From Crocinitomicaceae bacterium (GTDB lineage: Bacteria > Bacteroidota > Bacteroidia > Flavobacteriales_D > Parvicellaceae), in NCBI GenBank assembly GCA_002723085.1, contig PBNK01000038.1, positions 1 through 54,579 on the forward strand: 54,579 nt of DNA, in the 5' to 3' direction. The position numbers were made by a program, and so were the translations under genes. The notes under the pieces are model-generated. The model saw only the letters and a list, made by a program, of their open reading frames with translations, did not search any database and was not told the DNA's origin. This document shows, piece after piece, positions 7,539 to 16,535 of this stretch (position 1 is its first letter; every line of letters begins with the position of its first letter).

Positions 7539-9935
7539 TCAAAATTTAAATGCGTAATTAAAGGATGGAATTAATGGGAATAAGCTATATTGTGAAAGTT
7601 GAGGATTTCCATTTTCATTTCTAGTAAACTCAAGATAAAATGGATTTTGCCTGCTGTATGCATTATAGACTCCTAAACTAAACGTTCGTTCTCCCCATTT
7701 CTTTTCTTTTCTAAAGTTTATTGAAAAGTCTAGTCTATGATAAGCTGGCATTCGGTAATTATTTCTCCCTTCAATATGTTCAATTCCAGAATAGTCATTT
7801 ATATTAAAATCGGCAATATTTGGGACTTGAGTATCAAATAATGAAACATACCTTTCTTGTCCAAGGGTTACCGCGTTGCCAGTCCCATATACCCATACAA
7901 TACCTATATTTATGTTGTCATTTAATTCATGTGTTAACGCTATGCCAATATCATGTCTTCTGTCGTATCTATATGGAAATTGATTTCCAAAATTTATAGA
8001 GTCAAATTGTCGATTTGACCATGAAAGTGTGTACCCAATCCAACCAGTTGTTTTGCCCACTTTTTTTTCAATAAGAAATTCACCACCATAGGACCATCCT
8101 CTTCCAGCGTATATTTTTGTTTGCCAATCCTGATCGGTATTAAAAAAAGAAGCACCATCTTTATATTCAATTAGGTTTTCCATTGTTTTATAATACCCTT
8201 CAACTGATAATTCAAATTTGTTTAAAAAAGTTTTTGCAATACCAGCTGCAAATTGGTTCGAGTATTGTGGTTTAACTAGCTCTGTTGCAGGAAGCCATAA
8301 ATCAGTAGGCAATCCAATACCTGAATTGGTTAGTAAATGTAAAAATTGAGCCATTGAGGCATAACTTGCTTTTAAAGATGTATTTTCAGTCAAAAGATAC
8401 CTAATGCTAAATCTAGGTTGAAGAGAAGGATACCTTACATTACCGACTAAAAATTGAGTGTAATGAAGACCAATATTACCTTTTGTTTTAGAGCTTAACT
8501 TGAACTCATCTTCAATATACCCTGCAATTTCATGAGCATAATGAATTTGAGAACCAAAAGTAGTGTCAATTGCTGAATTGCCATTGGTTAAACTAAATTG
8601 ATTGACTCCAGGAGTAAAGGTGTGATAGATGTCTCCTATGCCAAATTTTATTAAATGATTAGGATTTAACATGTAATCGAAATCTATTTTTCCAGACCAA
8701 TCTTCAATTCCAGAAGTATAAGCAAATGAAAAACCACTATTTGTTGTAACTCCATTTGTTGTGCTAGCTGAGTTATTATCAGCACCAATTAAAAAGTCAT
8801 ATTTACTGTATCTTAATGTGGTATTCATGAAAATTTTATTAGAAACCATATGGTTCCATCTTAATGCACTAATTATATTCCCCCATCTCAATTGGGCTTG
8901 AGTATTTTCTGTAATGTTTGTAGTGTCTTCAATGTATGAATCTGAATTGTCTAAATAGGCTCTATCTCTTCCCATATAATGACTAAAGTATAGACGATCT
9001 TTATCAGAAAATTTATGATTTAATTTTGCATTTACATCATAAAAGTAATAACCACCAGAGGTGTTGCTATTGTTTTCACCGGGTTTATTATTTCTATTTT
9101 GAGAAATTTTTATGAATGGTTGTGCTAGTATGTCAATGTAAGTTCTTCTTGCAGATATTAAAAAAGAGGTTTTATCTTTTATAATTGGCCCTTCAAGTGT
9201 AAGTTTTGAAGATATTAAACCGATTGCTCCCTCACCATGAAATTCTTTCATGTTGCCTTCTTTCATTTTTATATCAATAACAGATGATAATCTTCCTCCA
9301 TATCTTGATGGGAATCCTCCCTTAACTAGTTTAGTAGAATGTATAGCATCAGCATTGAATACTGAGAAAAAACCAAATAGGTGAGAGGCGTTATAAACAG
9401 GAACTCCATCCAATAAAATTAAATTTTGATCCGGACCACCACCTCTTACATATAATCCTGATGTTCCTTCACTTCCTGTCTGAACTCCAGGAAGCAATTG
9501 AATGGTTTTCATAATGTCTTTTTCACCAAAAAGAGCAGGCAATGCTTTAACCTTTTCCATGGAAAGATCAATTGTACTCATTTCAGCTTTTAAATGAACT
9601 TGTTCTTCTTTGTTAGAAAGAATTTCTACTTCTTCCAGAATCTGATTTGATAGTTTAACGTTTAAAGATACGTTTGCATAAGGCTTTAGTTCTATAATTT
9701 TAGTTTTAAATCCAATGTAGCTGACTCTTAATTTCACAGAATCTTCAGGAATAGTTAAGCTGTAAAAACCGTAATCATTTGAAGCTGTCCCTTTATTTGA
9801 ATTTAAATCAAAAATTGATGCGCCTATTAGTTTTTCACCAGTTTCTAATTCTTCAATATAACCACTTATTGTTATGTTTTTTTGAGCATTTATAACAAAG
9901 GGTAAAGTGAGAAATCCTATTATTAGATATTTCAT
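7539..9935 (-). CDS. TonB-dependent receptor with carboxypeptidase-like N-terminal domain
   Basis: Outer-membrane active-transport receptor of 798 residues. Order: signal peptide (cleavage near INA, residue 17), a carboxypeptidase-regulatory-like beta-sandwich (about 20-110; ISGYIEELETGEKLIGASI), plug domain (about 120-230; LPGVQTGSEGTSGLYVRGG, DGVPVYNASHLFGFFSVFN) and a 22-strand-type barrel ending in an aromatic residue (FNYAFKF). It forms a two-gene unit with the DUF4249 lipoprotein, 2 bp downstream. The pair probably imports a polymer or chelate using TonB energy. The sequence does not reveal the substrate, and there is no adjacent hydrolase, sigma/anti-sigma pair or transporter. Confidence 0.93.
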   Translation of the reverse strand: MKYLIIGFLTLPFVINAQKNITISGYIEELETGEKLIGASIFDLNSNKGTASNDYGFYSLTIPEDSVKLRVSYIGFKTKIIELKPYANVSLNVKLSNQILEEVEILSNKEEQVHLKAEMSTIDLSMEKVKALPALFGEKDIMKTIQLLPGVQTGSEGTSGLYVRGGGPDQNLILLDGVPVYNASHLFGFFSVFNADAIHSTKLVKGGFPSRYGGRLSSVIDIKMKEGNMKEFHGEGAIGLISSKLTLEGPIIKDKTSFLISARRTYIDILAQPFIKISQNRNNKPGENNSNTSGGYYFYDVNAKLNHKFSDKDRLYFSHYMGRDRAYLDNSDSYIEDTTNITENTQAQLRWGNIISALRWNHMVSNKIFMNTTLRYSKYDFLIGADNNSASTTNGVTTNSGFSFAYTSGIEDWSGKIDFDYMLNPNHLIKFGIGDIYHTFTPGVNQFSLTNGNSAIDTTFGSQIHYAHEIAGYIEDEFKLSSKTKGNIGLHYTQFLVGNVRYPSLQPRFSIRYLLTENTSLKASYASMAQFLHLLTNSGIGLPTDLWLPATELVKPQYSNQFAAGIAKTFLNKFELSVEGYYKTMENLIEYKDGASFFNTDQDWQTKIYAGRGWSYGGEFLIEKKVGKTTGWIGYTLSWSNRQFDSINFGNQFPYRYDRRHDIGIALTHELNDNINIGIVWVYGTGNAVTLGQERYVSLFDTQVPNIADFNINDYSGIEHIEGRNNYRMPAYHRLDFSINFRKEKKWGERTFSLGVYNAYSRQNPFYLEFTRNENGNPQLSQYSLFPLIPSFNYAFKF

Positions 9936-10009
9936 TAATAATATTTTAAAGTTTTAGGAATTAGATATTTTCTTGGACAAAAGGTTTGTTCTAAAACTCG
10001 TTTAATTTT

Positions 10010-10414
10010 TTAAGGCTGTGGTCCAGAGTTTGGATCATTTAAATCATCAATTTCTGAAGGCATAACTATCCCTTCACTAACAGTACTATTGTTACAATCA
10101 AAAGTGTATTCATAATGTAATATTTGTGAGCCTTCTTCACCAAAACAATTTCCATCGGAACATATTATTTTAGTAGCAATATTGTCACATGCCCCGTCTC
10201 CAAAGTCAATAAGTGCTATAGTTTGACAATCTTTTACATATTTTACTTTTCCACTAATAATACAATTACAATCTTCACTGTATACTATTTCTTCATAAAT
10301 GAATTTATTCATTCCTTGAAGATCTTCGCATTTGTAAATTCCTTGAAGATTTTTTCCTTTAGTGCAGCTAGAGATTAATATAAAACTGAAAATAAACAAC
10401 ACTAAATTTTTCAT
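10010..10414 (-). CDS. Small cysteine-rich lipoprotein (134 aa)
   Basis: Unknown family. The signal peptide ends in a clear lipobox (LISSC), then a mature part of about 117 residues with several additional cysteines (YKCEDL, EDCNCI, KDCQT, GACDN, IICSDGNC, FDCNN). Such spacing suggests disulfides in a periplasmic or surface beta domain. The C-terminus is acidic and Pro/Gly-rich (DDLNDPNSGPQP). It lies upstream of the TonB receptor on the same strand with a 74-bp gap, so co-transcription is possible but unproven. Its ATG overlaps the stop of a possible 59-codon ORF by ATGA. Confidence 0.78.
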   Translation of the reverse strand: MKNLVLFIFSFILISSCTKGKNLQGIYKCEDLQGMNKFIYEEIVYSEDCNCIISGKVKYVKDCQTIALIDFGDGACDNIATKIICSDGNCFGEEGSQILHYEYTFDCNNSTVSEGIVMPSEIDDLNDPNSGPQP

Positions 10415-10590
10415 GATTTATTTTTTAGTAGTAAATATAGGAAAGTTTGCAAACTTCTTTGAGAATAGATATTAATTAATTCAAGATGTACACCCCTAAA
10501 ATTAAAATAATCAACTTCTTTATTAGCCATAATTACATTAGCTATGTTAGGGTAATTTTTTGAAAATTCAGTAAGTTTTATGCTTTTCAT
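10411..10590 (-). CDS. Possible small protein, 59 aa, overlapping the lipoprotein start
   Basis: An ATG at 10588-10590 opens a 59-codon frame ending in a TGA (10411-10413) that shares an ATGA overlap with the lipoprotein gene. The product starts MKSIKLTEFSKNYPNIANVI. It has no signal peptide and a hydrophobic C-terminal stretch (LQTFLYLLL). The overlap suggests translational coupling, and the residue composition is less Lys/Asn/Ile-dominated than random AT-rich translation. A 59-codon frame can, however, occur by chance here, no homologue is recognised and no promoter was found. It could also be a remnant. Confidence 0.3.
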   Translation of the reverse strand: MKSIKLTEFSKNYPNIANVIMANKEVDYFNFRGVHLELINIYSQRSLQTFLYLLLKNKS

Positions 10591-10825
10591 TTGAATAATA
10601 AAATGTTGTTTATTTATAAGACGTTTTTTTAATTAAATTGTTGTGAAAGAGGTTAAATATATTTTTAATAAATCTTTTTTTTCTTTCTAAAACCCTAATA
10701 ATTAATCCATTACTAAAATAAATTTTGTAACTCAAATAAATAAAATGCGTAGACAGTTGTCCGATTAGTGTAAAATAATGTGTGTTATAACATGTTTTCA
10801 ATTTTATTAATTAAAAGGGCAACAA
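10415..10825. other. 411-bp intergenic stretch
   Basis: Lies between the Cys-rich lipoprotein (minus) and the DUF6089 gene (plus). The left half holds the possible 59-codon ORF. The right half (10591-10825) is AT-rich with no exact TAnnTTTG box on either strand and no convincing hairpin; a short palindrome GTTATAAC occurs near 10784. A promoter for the DUF6089 gene must lie here but I cannot identify it. Confidence 0.5.
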
Positions 10826-12004
10826 ATGAAAAATAAGTTTAAAATAGGGAAGCTGTTTTTGATTTTAGCTATTGTGAGTTTTTCGTCAAATATATTATCA
10901 CAGACGAGAGCGTACTATAATAAATACGAATATCGAAAAAAAAGACACGAGATTAATTTTGGTGGTGGTTTTACTAATTGTTTAACTGATTTGGGGGGGT
11001 CTGATATGACTCTTGTTGAAATCAATGAAAAAGATAGATATCGTATTTTTAGATCTGTATATGATCTTGATGTTTCAAAAAGTAAATATGTATTGAATTT
11101 TGCTTATTTATATCATATGAAAAGTAGGCTTAATTTTAGGGCTAATGTTGCATTAGCAAATATTTCAGGGGATGACTCTAAAACTCAAGAATTTTATAGA
11201 AACAATAGAAATTTAAACTTTACTACATATATATTTGAATCTTCTGCAATTCTAGAATTCTACCTTACGTTGCCAACTACAGGTACAAAATATAACCTTA
11301 GAAATATTGCAGGCCAACGTTTGGCACCTAGGTTTTTTCAACAATTAGGGTTATATGTTTTTTCTGGAATTGGTGGTTTTTATTATAACCCAACGGCAAT
11401 TAACAATCTAACATATAATAATAGTAATTATTGGAACACGAATTTTTCACCAGTTAATACTCAAAGAACAGTAAGTTTAAGAGAACTTCATACTGAAGGC
11501 CAAGGTATGCCAGGTGATCCTGCTGGTTTTCCAGCTGGTCAGACGTATTCAACTGTAGCACTGTGTATTCCAATGGGGTTTGGAATAGAAAAAGCGTTTA
11601 ACAGCAATACCGGTTTAAAAATAGAAGCAGGCTATAGGTATACAACAACAGATTATTTGGATGATGTAAGTACAAATTATTATGATAAAGATGCAATTTT
11701 AGCCACTTATGGTGCAACTGCAGCAACCATGTCGGGAACTAATTCTGGGAATTTATGGAATTACATAGGGTATGATGACCCAACTTTATGGCCAGAAGAC
11801 GCTAATTCTTACATAGCACAAGGACCAAGGGCTTATCAAGTGGATAAATCATATACTGAAGAAGGTTACCAAAGAGGTAATCCAAATAATAAGGATGTAT
11901 ACATGTTTGCAACATTATCTTTTTACAGAAAATTTAGAAGTAATCCAAAAGCATACAGTACAATCTTAAGACATCAAAAACGAAAAATTAAAGCTTCTTT
12001 TTAA
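10826..12004 (+). CDS. DUF6089-like outer-membrane beta-barrel protein
   Basis: 392 residues with a signal peptide (cleavage near ILSQ, residue 26). The mature N-terminus (KRHEINFGGGFTNCLTDLGG) and the strand NISGDDSKTQEFYRNNRNLN match the DUF6089 pattern of Bacteroidota outer-membrane proteins: an HEI...GG opening, then a GDD...RN motif before the next strands. Alternating aromatic strands throughout support a small barrel. A 120-residue region rich in Tyr, Asn and Gly (about 185-310) looks like long extracellular loops. It is apparently monocistronic. Its stop overlaps the convergent CotH stop through a shared TTAA. No function beyond outer-membrane location is supported. Confidence 0.8.
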   Translation: MKNKFKIGKLFLILAIVSFSSNILSQTRAYYNKYEYRKKRHEINFGGGFTNCLTDLGGSDMTLVEINEKDRYRIFRSVYDLDVSKSKYVLNFAYLYHMKSRLNFRANVALANISGDDSKTQEFYRNNRNLNFTTYIFESSAILEFYLTLPTTGTKYNLRNIAGQRLAPRFFQQLGLYVFSGIGGFYYNPTAINNLTYNNSNYWNTNFSPVNTQRTVSLRELHTEGQGMPGDPAGFPAGQTYSTVALCIPMGFGIEKAFNSNTGLKIEAGYRYTTTDYLDDVSTNYYDKDAILATYGATAATMSGTNSGNLWNYIGYDDPTLWPEDANSYIAQGPRAYQVDKSYTEEGYQRGNPNNKDVYMFATLSFYRKFRSNPKAYSTILRHQKRKIKASF

Positions 12005-13359
12005 TTATTTCTGGCGTATTCTAATTGACTTTTTAATTCAATGATAGCATCTTCCCAATTTTGTAGTTTAAGAGCATCATCATGATTTTGTTCAGCTTGT
12101 ATTGTAGCATTTCTAATTTGGTTTGCCCATTGATCTATTAAAGAGTTAACAGTTTGTTCAGACATAGGACCATTTATTAATGAATCTTTTAATTGCTGGT
12201 ATTTAATAGTGTATTTTGCTATTCCAGCTGTTATTCTATCACATGCTGCTGATTTCTGATATATTCCCCAAGATCCATATTCAAAGGGTTGACAATTATT
12301 TGTGGTGTCTCCCCATATATCTGCAATTGGGGTTACTGGATTAGCATTTGTCATAATATTTTCAAAAGCATTATCTAAATCCCAAGGAATTAAATGTACA
12401 TTGTTTGTAGAGGGGTTTTCATACCAAAAAAAGTTATGTGGTTCACATCCACCCCAATTACAATACCAGTGAAATGGTCCATCATCATTTCTTATAGTTC
12501 TGTCTACTACTGCTAGTGCAATGGTTTGGTTTAGATTCATATTATTATCAACAACTGTTTGAATTTCAGCATCATTAGCATTTAAAATATTTTCTGCAAA
12601 ACTTTTTATAATGTAATTGTTAACTCCTGCTTGCTTATTAGTGACAAGTCCTTCATAAAATTTTCGGTCCGATTGAACAGTATTGTCGCTATTTAATGGC
12701 CATACTTCTTTATATAGATTACCAGACCCATCAGAAAAATGATAATTTGTAAATTGTTCGTCTATTTGTTCTACTAAAGAAAATAATCCGATATAAACTC
12801 CATTAATATATAATTTAGCATGTATACATCTTGGTGCTGGGACACCCATTTCTTTAAACAACCAATATCCTAATCTATCGTGTAATTGAGAATCATCAAG
12901 ATTCATAGAGTGAATTTGTAATGTTTTTTGATTGTAAAAGGTTGAATTATAACCTTTCCAATCAATTTTAAATTTCATAGATAGTTTAGTCGCTGTTTTA
13001 AATCCTGATGGGTTGCTCCAGTCGTTTCCACTTACTCCTCCAACAAATGCACCAACTGAACCCTTATATCTTATTCCGATAGGGCTAATGGTTTCTCCAT
13101 TACATGTTAAACTTCCTTCTACATATTCTTCAGCAGCAGGGTCTGAATCAATGTATTCTAAAGCTCCAACTGGAAGGTTGATTTCAAAAATAGGTAGCTT
13201 ATTTTGATCAAAAAGAGAATCAGATGGTTGAATAAGGTAGTTTTCATTTCCATTTGGAATTACAATTTCAACACCTGATGAGGTTAATCCATCTATTTTA
13301 TTACATGAGTATAAAAACAAAATGAATAAAACACATATGGAATAAATTTTAGTCATCAT
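12001..13359 (-). CDS. CotH kinase family lipoprotein
   Basis: 452 residues with a signal peptide ending in LYSC (lipid-anchored). The body matches the CotH atypical protein-kinase family: RYKGSVGAF near the N-lobe, LYINGVYIGLFSLVEQID with a conserved glutamate, a central Trp/Cys-rich FHWYCNWGGCEPHNFFWYEN, and the metal/catalytic LIPWDLDNAFE. Characterised CotH proteins phosphorylate spore-coat proteins; in Gram-negative bacteria the substrate is unknown, and an exported kinase needs an external source of ATP. It overlaps the upstream DUF2490 gene by 8-11 bp depending on which of two tandem ATGs is used, so the two are probably translationally coupled. Confidence 0.87.
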   Translation of the reverse strand: MMTKIYSICVLFILFLYSCNKIDGLTSSGVEIVIPNGNENYLIQPSDSLFDQNKLPIFEINLPVGALEYIDSDPAAEEYVEGSLTCNGETISPIGIRYKGSVGAFVGGVSGNDWSNPSGFKTATKLSMKFKIDWKGYNSTFYNQKTLQIHSMNLDDSQLHDRLGYWLFKEMGVPAPRCIHAKLYINGVYIGLFSLVEQIDEQFTNYHFSDGSGNLYKEVWPLNSDNTVQSDRKFYEGLVTNKQAGVNNYIIKSFAENILNANDAEIQTVVDNNMNLNQTIALAVVDRTIRNDDGPFHWYCNWGGCEPHNFFWYENPSTNNVHLIPWDLDNAFENIMTNANPVTPIADIWGDTTNNCQPFEYGSWGIYQKSAACDRITAGIAKYTIKYQQLKDSLINGPMSEQTVNSLIDQWANQIRNATIQAEQNHDDALKLQNWEDAIIELKSQLEYARNN

Positions 13360-14092
13360 TGTTTTTATTTAAATAATTCTTTGTGTAGTGTTTTTTCGAG
13401 TAATTATATTTAATTCCAAACACATGCATTATTTCAGGGTTCCATTGTTTGTATTGTTTTTCAAACATGTATTTAAAAGTTATGTATTGATTTTTATTTA
13501 TTTTTTTCTTGGTACCTATTGAAATTCGGTATCTGTTATATTGATCAGAAGGATGATGAATACTTCTTAAGAAAAATTCAATTCCAACTTTTGGATCTAA
13601 TTTCCAATTTTTAATGTTATACGATAACACTGTTTTTATTCGCCAGTATTTTCTAAGTTCCCCAACATATTTATTGGTGTTTTTAAATGTTTCTCTTCTT
13701 CTTTGAGATTGAATTTTATACTCAATTTTAAAACGATTGTTATTCCCTAAATTATGTTTTAAAATCCAGTAGAAATTATATCTGTTATATTTTGCTAAAC
13801 CCTCTTCAAAATTGATGTTTCTTAGAATATACCTGTAACTTATTCCCCAATATAAAGATTTAGATATTTTTTCTTCAATTTGAAATTCAGTAAAATTTCT
13901 TTCAATACTTCCATTATCAAAATCAATTCTTAATTGATTTTCTAAATTAAATTTCCAATGATTGTTAAGTTTTAAAGAAATATTTCCACTTAACCAGTTT
14001 TCAGCACCTATTTCAGGCATTCTCTGGCTAATGGAAATAAAAGAAAGCCCAATAAAAAATAATAGTATTGTAAGCGTTTTAGTTTTTCTAAT
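13349..14092 (-). CDS. DUF2490 outer-membrane protein with non-canonical start
   Basis: Aromatic/charged alternating strands (NFTEFQIEEKISKSLYWGIS, YRYILRNINFEEGL, FKIEYKIQSQRRRE) fit the DUF2490 outer-membrane barrel family. The first ATG is at 14020, but the frame continues upstream and encodes a textbook signal peptide (RKTKTLTILLFFIGLSFISI, then SQRMPEIG). Translating from 14020 would lose export. Between the in-frame TAA at 14105-14107 and the signal sequence there is no ATG, GTG or TTG. The best start is ATT at 14092 (alternatively ATT at 14098), giving about 247 residues. A TATATTTG box upstream supports a start here. It is coupled to the CotH gene. A mutated start or sequence error is the alternative. 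Confidence 0.75.
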   Translation of the reverse strand: MRKTKTLTILLFFIGLSFISISQRMPEIGAENWLSGNISLKLNNHWKFNLENQLRIDFDNGSIERNFTEFQIEEKISKSLYWGISYRYILRNINFEEGLAKYNRYNFYWILKHNLGNNNRFKIEYKIQSQRRRETFKNTNKYVGELRKYWRIKTVLSYNIKNWKLDPKVGIEFFLRSIHHPSDQYNRYRISIGTKKKINKNQYITFKYMFEKQYKQWNPEIMHVFGIKYNYSKKHYTKNYLNKNNDD

Positions 14093-14115
14093 TGAAATTA
14101 AATTTTAATTATAAT

Positions 14116-14123
14116 CAAATATA
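14116..14123 (-). promoter_or_regulatory. -7 box upstream of DUF2490-CotH
   Basis: TATATTTG on the minus strand fits TAnnTTTG exactly. The nearest TTG is 26 bases upstream, longer than usual. Transcription would begin near 14109, only about 15-20 bases before the proposed ATT start and well upstream of the ATG at 14020. Confidence 0.4.
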
Positions 14124-14176
14124 ACCATCTTAAATTACATTAAGATACTCAACATTTATTTGAATTTTTATGAAAT

Positions 14177-15673
14177 TTATAATCCAAAACCAAAGTAACC
14201 TTTAGTCCCATCTGTATAAACTCCTTCAATTAAAATGCCTCCTTTTTTATATTTTAAAAAGTTTATTAGTTGTTTTTTAGAAGAGACGGGTCGTTTATCA
14301 ATATGTGTTATAATAAATCCAGTCTTCAACCCTGCATCTTTAAATTTTCCATTTTCTAAAGATTGAATTTTAACCCCAAAATTTAGTCTTAATTTTTCTT
14401 TTGTTTTATCATCAACATCTATAAATAGAGCTCCGTGAACAATTGATTCTTTTTCTAATTGATGTTTATTTATGATGTCCGTATTTCCACTTTCATTTCT
14501 TAACTCAACACTTATTAATTGATTTTCGCCATCTCTGCTAATGATTAAATTTACTATATCGCCAGGCTTGAATTTTCCGATTTGTTCTTGAAGTTCAGGT
14601 ACATCATTAACCTCAGTATTTTCAACTTTAAGAATGATGTCGTTTACTTTTATTCCTGCATCAACTGCAGCTCCACCTGAAGCTAATCCAGCTACAAGAA
14701 CACCTTTTGTATCTGCTAATTTTAATTCATTCATTACATCTTGAGTTACGTCTTGAATAACAACTCCAATGAATGCTCTTTGAACCATCCCGTAATTTTT
14801 CAAATCATTAACTACTTTTAAAGCAATGTTTGAAGGAATTGCAAATGAATAACCTGAATAAGAACCTGTTTTTGATGCTATTGCAGTATTTATACCAATA
14901 AGTTTACCTTCAGGATCAACTAAAGCCCCTCCACTATTTCCAGGGTTAACAGCAGCATCTGTTTGAATAAATGATTCTAAAGGAAATATATTTTCATTGC
15001 TATTGCCTTTCAAAATATTTATATTTCTAGCTTTAGCGCTTACTATTCCAGCTGTTACAGTTGAAGTTAGGTTGAATGGATTGCCTACGGCTAATACCCA
15101 ATCTCCTAGATGTACATCATCAGAATTTCCAAATGAGGTAAAAGGTAAATTATTTTCATCTATTTTTAATAAAGCCAGATCTGTGCTTGGATCTGTTCCA
15201 ATTAAATTGGCATTTAATTCTCTACCATCATTTAGAGTTATGCTGATTTTATCAGCATCGTCAATAACATGATTATTAGTAACAATGTATCCATCTTCCG
15301 AAATTATAACTCCAGATCCTGTAGCAATTTGAGACCTTAAACCTCTACTCCCACCAGGTCCCCAAAAAAAATCCATCAAAGGGTCAGAATTGTAAGTTTG
15401 AGAATATTCGCTAATAATGTGAACTACTGAATTTACCGTTTTTTCAGCTGCTTTTGTAAAATCCATCTCTTTAGGAACAATGGTATTTAAATTTGAATTC
15501 ACAACTTTAAAATCTTCTTCATTAATTTCTTTTACCTGAATATTTTGTTGAATATCTTGCACTTCGCTTTTGTTGATTATTTTTGAAGTGTTATTGAAAA
15601 AAAAGTGAGAAAATAATATAGATATTGTTGCACCTAGAAAGGCAGATAATGTTAAGGATAGCTTATTTTTCAT
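14177..15673 (-). CDS. degP: Do-family periplasmic serine protease (DegP/HtrA-like)
   Basis: Envelope protein-quality-control protease, 498 residues. An N-terminal hydrophobic segment (about 5-27) serves as signal or anchor. The trypsin-like domain carries an intact triad: His135 in TNNHVID, Asp165 in STDLALLKI, Ser247 in GNSGGALV. Two PDZ domains follow, roughly 295-395 (GVLVAGLASGGAAVDAGIKV) and 415-498 (KFKDAGLKTGFIITHIDKRP). Length and architecture agree with DegP/DegQ. It is probably transcribed alone, divergently from dapF across an 85-bp gap in which I find no exact promoter box. Discrimination between DegP, DegQ and DegS subtypes is not possible from motifs alone. Confidence 0.93.
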   Translation of the reverse strand: MKNKLSLTLSAFLGATISILFSHFFFNNTSKIINKSEVQDIQQNIQVKEINEEDFKVVNSNLNTIVPKEMDFTKAAEKTVNSVVHIISEYSQTYNSDPLMDFFWGPGGSRGLRSQIATGSGVIISEDGYIVTNNHVIDDADKISITLNDGRELNANLIGTDPSTDLALLKIDENNLPFTSFGNSDDVHLGDWVLAVGNPFNLTSTVTAGIVSAKARNINILKGNSNENIFPLESFIQTDAAVNPGNSGGALVDPEGKLIGINTAIASKTGSYSGYSFAIPSNIALKVVNDLKNYGMVQRAFIGVVIQDVTQDVMNELKLADTKGVLVAGLASGGAAVDAGIKVNDIILKVENTEVNDVPELQEQIGKFKPGDIVNLIISRDGENQLISVELRNESGNTDIINKHQLEKESIVHGALFIDVDDKTKEKLRLNFGVKIQSLENGKFKDAGLKTGFIITHIDKRPVSSKKQLINFLKYKKGGILIEGVYTDGTKGYFGFGL

Positions 15674-15758
15674 GACTTTTGTTTTTTTAAAATTAACGGA
15701 GATTTTTTTTTAATTGTGTTATTGTCGTGTTAAATATTGTTAAGTAAAACTTTATAGT

Positions 15759-16535
15759 ATGATTACAAATTTTTATAAATATCAGGGTACAGGAAATGAC
15801 TTTATAATAATAGATTCAAGAAATATAAATTTTGATGTTTCAGAAAATGTCATAAAAAAAATATCTGATAGAAAATTTGGTATTGGTAGTGATGGAGTTA
15901 TAATTATTAAAAACCATATTGAATTTCATTTTGAGATGCAATTTTATAATCCAGATGGATCAAAAAGTTTTTGTGGAAACGGAAGCAGATGTGCAGTTTT
16001 ATTTTCATATCACATGGGAATATCTCCGAGAAAATGTAGTTTTTTAACGAATGATGGTGTTCATCAAGCAGAAGTTTTGGACGATAAAAATGTAAAAATA
16101 AATATTATTGGGCCTGTTAAAATAAAAGAACTTTCCTCAATAGATTATGAGTTAAATACTGGGTCTCCTCACTACATTAAGTTTGTTGATGACGTAGATG
16201 TTGATGATTTTGTTACTAAAAGCCAACTTATTAGGAATAATAATGTTTACAAACACAAAGGAATTAATGTAAATTTTGTTTCTGATAAACAAAATGATAT
16301 TTATATTAGAACTTATGAAAGAGGAGTTGAAAATGAAACCCTTTCATGTGGTTCTGGAGTAACAGCAGCAGCCATTGCTTATGGATTTAAAAATGGTTTA
16401 GACTCAGGTGAAATTGTTGTTTTTACAAAAGGTGGTGATTTAACGGTAAGCTTTGATAGAACCAATGAAGTTTTTGAAAATATCTTTTTAACTGGCCCTG
16501 CAAAATTTGTTTTTAGAGGAGAAATTGATTTATGA
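15759..16535 (+). CDS. dapF: Diaminopimelate epimerase
   Basis: Converts LL- to meso-diaminopimelate for lysine and peptidoglycan synthesis. Both catalytic cysteines are present: Cys72 in SFCGNGSRC and Cys197 in ETLSCGSGVTAAA. The N-terminal YQGTGNDFIIID and the YNPDGS segment are also characteristic. At 258 residues it is at the usual size. It is the first gene of an apparent three-gene operon: its TGA overlaps the next ATG (ATGA at 16532-16535). Confidence 0.96.
   Translation: MITNFYKYQGTGNDFIIIDSRNINFDVSENVIKKISDRKFGIGSDGVIIIKNHIEFHFEMQFYNPDGSKSFCGNGSRCAVLFSYHMGISPRKCSFLTNDGVHQAEVLDDKNVKINIIGPVKIKELSSIDYELNTGSPHYIKFVDDVDVDDFVTKSQLIRNNNVYKHKGINVNFVSDKQNDIYIRTYERGVENETLSCGSGVTAAAIAYGFKNGLDSGEIVVFTKGGDLTVSFDRTNEVFENIFLTGPAKFVFRGEIDL

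Noticed and set aside
10610-10801. 63-codon frame on the minus strand
   Set aside because: TTG start, Lys/Ile/Phe/Asn-rich composition expected of translated AT-rich noncoding DNA, no overlap or spacing with a neighbour and no recognisable motif.
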